A stretch of DNA of 64,000 nucleotides. Source: Biomaibacter acetigenes (GTDB taxonomy: Bacteria; Bacillota; Thermosediminibacteria; Thermosediminibacterales; Tepidanaerobacteraceae). Of the stretch, positions 61,617 to 64,000 are shown piece after piece. The stretch lies in the NCBI RefSeq assembly GCF_003691585.1, contig NZ_CP033169.1, positions 62,001 to 126,000 of the forward strand, written 5' to 3'. The first letter of the stretch is position 1; each line of letters opens with the position of its first letter. A model generated the notes under the pieces. The model was not told where the DNA came from. It did not search any database and saw only the letters and a program-made list of their open reading frames with translations. The position numbers were made by a program, and so were the translations under genes.

Positions 61617-62186
61617 ATGTATTTAATAGCAGGTTTAGGGAATCCGGGGAAGGAATATGAACATACCCGCCACAATGTGGGGTTCATGGTGCTCGACGGG
61701 CTTGCGCATAAACTTGATGTAAAGATAAACAGAATAAAATTTAAGGGGTTACTGGGAGAGGCAAGCTTCGAAGGACAAAAGCTCCTTCTGCTGAAGCCTC
61801 AGACCTACATGAACCTGTCCGGTGAAAGCGTGTCGGATGCCATAAACTTTTATAAAATTCCTCTGGGTAACATTATAGTTATTTATGACGATATGGACCT
61901 GCCCGTAGGAAGGCTACGTATTCGGCCTGAAGGTAGCTCCGGCGGCCACAGGGGTATGGACTCCATCATATACCAACTTTCATCGGATAAATTCAGCCGT
62001 ATAAGGGTAGGCATTGGAAGACCCGAAGGCGAAAAAGATGCCGCAGGCCATGTGCTGGGAAGTTTCTACGGCGAAGAAATAACAAAAATAAAAGCCGCTA
62101 TGGAGGCGGCGGCCCAGGCGGCACTTTTGATAATATCCAAAGGCGTCGACGAAGCCATGAACAAATTCAATGCCTTTGAGGCATAA
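61617..62186 (+). CDS. pth: Peptidyl-tRNA hydrolase
   Basis: Enzyme of 189 residues that frees tRNA from stalled peptidyl-tRNA. It shows MYLIAGLGNPGKEYEHTRHN (catalytic His), LLKPQTYMNLSGESV, VIYDDMDLPVGRLRIRPEGS and SGGHRGMDSII. ATG 61617 follows GGGCGGTGA by four bases. The order ctc-pth is conserved (spoVC in B. subtilis). Confidence 0.97.
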   Translation: MYLIAGLGNPGKEYEHTRHNVGFMVLDGLAHKLDVKINRIKFKGLLGEASFEGQKLLLLKPQTYMNLSGESVSDAINFYKIPLGNIIVIYDDMDLPVGRLRIRPEGSSGGHRGMDSIIYQLSSDKFSRIRVGIGRPEGEKDAAGHVLGSFYGEEITKIKAAMEAAAQAALLIISKGVDEAMNKFNAFEA

Positions 62187-62191
62187 AACAA

Positions 62192-62233
62192 GGGGTCAGG
62201 CTTGAATAATTCACTTATTCAAGCCTGACCCCA
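62192..62233. repeat. REP-like palindrome/terminator after pth
   Basis: Perfect 18-bp inverted repeat (GGGGTCAGGCTTGAATAA / TTATTCAAGCCTGACCCC) around a 5-base loop. It can terminate pth transcription, but the GGGGTCAGGCTTGAATA string is also typical of REP elements. No RAYT transposase is in the window. Confidence 0.7.
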
Positions 62234-62247
62234 TTTACATACCCAAT

Positions 62248-62804
62248 TTATGGATCAACCGTTGGCACGTGTTCGCTATGCCTGAAAGTATTTGGCGCAA
62301 TGAAATTGCTCGCCGAAAGAGGTGCATTATCAGCATTCGTCCGGGCTGCCGTAAAGACAAACACTTCCGGAACAATACCTATATATTCAACCTCCCATTC
62401 AGTGGGGGGCTTTTGTAAAATAGCAGACCTGGCACATTTTGATTGAATCGTAAGATTAATAGACTGAACAAGCGTCTTAGGATTCGGACATGTTCCTATA
62501 TTAAAAAGTCGAGCCGTGACATTTACTGTTGCGTTTGTATTATTAAGGACTTTAACTACTATGCTGTTTGCACCATTATCAGCCACAACCGGACCCGTAG
62601 TCAATCTGTCAGTGACTGGAGGTACAATCCGGTCTAATTTGTTTTCGATATCGCGGATTTCCCTTTTTATTTCAACTAAGCCTGTATTGGGGTCATCCAG
62701 TTTGCCTTCAATTTCCCGGATTTCTCTTTTTATCTCCGAAAGGCCGAAGCCATCTCAAGATTATCAATAATTTCTTTGATTTTTTCCATAGGATTTTCAC
62801 TCAT
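62248..62804 (-). pseudogene. Coiled-coil plus beta-domain protein, frameshifted
   Basis: From ATG 62804 (GGGAGGGGAAAAA upstream) the frame reads MSENPMEKIKEIIDNLEMAS and soon stops; a shifted frame continues GLSEIKREIREIEGKLDDPN, VEIKREIRDIENKLDRIVPP and then a beta-rich domain (NSIVVKVLNNTNATVNVTAR). Two 24-residue coiled-coil repeats (EIKREIR-IE-KLD) are seen. A single missing base near 62745-62755 restores one ORF of about 185 residues. Not a recognised family. Confidence 0.7.
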
Positions 62805-62940
62805 TTTTTCCCCTCCCATTTTAATGTGTTGATTTATCGTGAAAAAGTGTGTTATACATTGCCAAATAAAATAAATCAGTATACCGACTACATTAAATTA
62901 TTTTATTTTCCACTGATTTCCATCAATACCGGTTTCCCCC

Positions 62941-63051
62941 TCACAGCACCACTAGACATTGCTCTTTGGAACGGCTGTTTATGGCATCGTAAAAGCCCAG
63001 GGCCACATCCTCCGGTATCGCTCTGTTACAAGATCCGTTATTCTTCTCCAT
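62941..63051 (-). CDS. Possible small protein, 36 residues
   Basis: ORF beginning MEKNNGSCNRAIPEDVALGF and ending QCLVVL, preceded by a very good ribosome site (AGGTGAGGGG, nine bases before the ATG). Codon use is like that of real genes. No similarity recognised. It lies upstream of the coiled-coil gene on the same strand. Confidence 0.5.
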   Translation of the reverse strand: MEKNNGSCNRAIPEDVALGFYDAINSRSKEQCLVVL

Positions 63052-63315
63052 AAAAATCATCCCCTCACCTTTTAATAGAATCAATATATATTATTCAGAT
63101 GATAGGATAAAGTGCGGGGTCATCAGTTCCGTGGATTTCTACGGAAAGGTTAGACATAAGATAAAAAATAGACTCTAAGGGTGGGCTACTTGATAATTGA
63201 TTAAAGTAAAAGTATAATTTTAAATATAACTTTACCCGCTTGTATTTCGACATTTAATGGTGGGGATAGGAACAGACTTAACTGTGACGTGGGAGTGAGG
63301 AAGGGTGCTTAACTG

Positions 63316-64000
63316 GTGAAAAGTCTATATGTGTCAAAATATCGGCAAGCTATAGCCGGAAAAAAACAGGGATCCATAGAATTCTGCCATGGCCTCAGGC
63401 AGGGGATTCCGATTGCTCTCGGATACATTCCGGTATCCTTTACGTTCGGACTTATGGCGGTCAATGGGGGAATACCGGTTTGGACCGCAATTTTAATATC
63501 TTTATCCAATCTTACATCGGCCGGGCAGTTTGCGGGCACCAATCTTATCATAGCCAATGCCTCACTTTTGGAGATTACCCTGACCACCTTTGTGGTAAAT
63601 ATCCGCTATATGCTGATGTCACTGTCGCTTTCACAAAAGGTCGCTCCGCAAATGGCTTTTTTAAAGCGATGTATTGTGGCGTTCGGGATAACCGACGAGA
63701 CCTTTGCCATAGCCTCCCTGGAAAAAGGAGAAATCACATTCAACTATTTTCTGGGACTTGTCACCTGCCCATATTGGGGATGGGCTTTGGGCACTGCACT
63801 GGGGGCATTGACATCTTCAGTGCTGCCGAAGACGTTTCAGAGTTCCATGGGGATTGCGCTGTATGCCATGTTCATTGCTCTTGTCGTGCCGGCGGCAAAA
63901 AAAATCAAAAGCCGCTCTTGTCGTTGCTATTACTGCTATCTGTATAAGTTCTTTATTTCATTGGGGCCCATATCTCGACCGCATATCGGGGGGATGGAGC
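63316..64000 (+). pseudogene. azlC: AzlC-family transporter, frameshifted in poly-A and cut by the window end
   Basis: Permease subunit of branched-chain amino acid (analogue) exporter: FCHGLRQGIPIALGYIPVSF, TFGLMAVNGGIPVWTAI, SNLTSAGQFAGT and RYMLMSLSLSQKVAP, several membrane helices. After PAAKK, at eight A residues (63897-63904), the frame shifts: with seven the protein continues SKAALVVAITAICISSLFHW and GPYLDRISGGWS to the window end. GTG 63316 is preceded by AGGAAGGG. The end is outside the window; azlD would be expected next. Confidence 0.85.

Noticed and set aside
62826-63053. Plus-strand ORF of 75 codons opposite the small minus-strand ORF
   Set aside because: No ribosome site and an odd composition; the minus-strand ORF has a much better start.

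Overview
The window looks like a chromosomal segment of an anaerobic, endospore-forming, probably thermophilic Bacillota, in the Thermoanaerobacterales/Thermosediminibacterales neighbourhood. The reasons are strong GGAGG ribosome sites, frequent GTG/TTG starts, two T-box leaders, AbrB, Veg, SpoVG, YabG and several SPOCS (DUF3794) proteins, a NurA-HerA pair typical of thermophiles, and the Bacillota core order metG-tatD-yabE-ksgA-yabG-veg-ispE-purR-spoVG-glmU-prs-ctc-pth. Species assignment is inference.

Region 1 (1-9.7 kb) is a nucleobase-degradation and molybdenum block. It has a hydantoinase/dihydropyrimidinase (5' end cut by the window), a YgeY hydrolase, the knotted carbamoyltransferase YgeW, PreT/PreA dihydropyrimidine dehydrogenase, an iron-sulfur subunit of a molybdenum hydroxylase, a molybdate-type binding protein whose two halves are in swapped order (an apparent circular permutation of ModA), ModB, and a molybdopterin-binding protein. 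A ModE-like palindrome precedes the permuted modA.

Region 2 (9.7-24.2 kb) has a T-box with a Pro specifier and proC, abrB, nurA-herA, a 1388-residue S-layer-anchored surface protein, an acetyltransferase, a decayed M20 amidohydrolase, a repeat protein of RIGG units with a tail anchor, a Met T-box with metG, and a PadR regulator with a split permease.

Region 3 (24.4-36.2 kb) carries tatD, a CrtI-like oxidoreductase, an EcsC remnant, a TatD-associated radical SAM protein, a frameshifted yabE, ksgA, a YkuK-like protein, a glycosyltransferase, yabG, a SpoIID-amidase fusion, veg and a cytoplasmic trypsin-like protease.

Region 4 (36.5-51 kb) is the most unusual part. Five SPOCS-domain genes (one SipL-like with LysM) are interleaved with three glycosyltransferase genes, a FkbM methyltransferase, a TasA/camelysin-like protein without signal peptide and a winged-helix protein. 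The arrangement suggests a locus that builds and perhaps glycosylates a spore surface layer. A small membrane-protein gene precedes one SPOCS gene as a separate, nonsense-truncated ORF and is fused in frame to another.

Region 5 (51-64 kb) has cyanophycinase and cyanophycin synthetase, ispE, a GntR regulator with a MobA-like nucleotidyltransferase, purR, spoVG, glmU, prs, L25 (ctc) and pth, then two small or broken genes and azlC, which runs off the end.

Four genes are frameshifted (yabE, a GT4 gene, a coiled-coil gene, azlC). Two of the shifts lie in poly-A tracts, so sequencing error or slippage must be considered before calling them pseudogenes. Dispersed non-coding repeats (degenerate GAAGT/TTCGAAG arrays, a 37-bp repeat, a REP-like palindrome) sit between genes, mostly in the second half.
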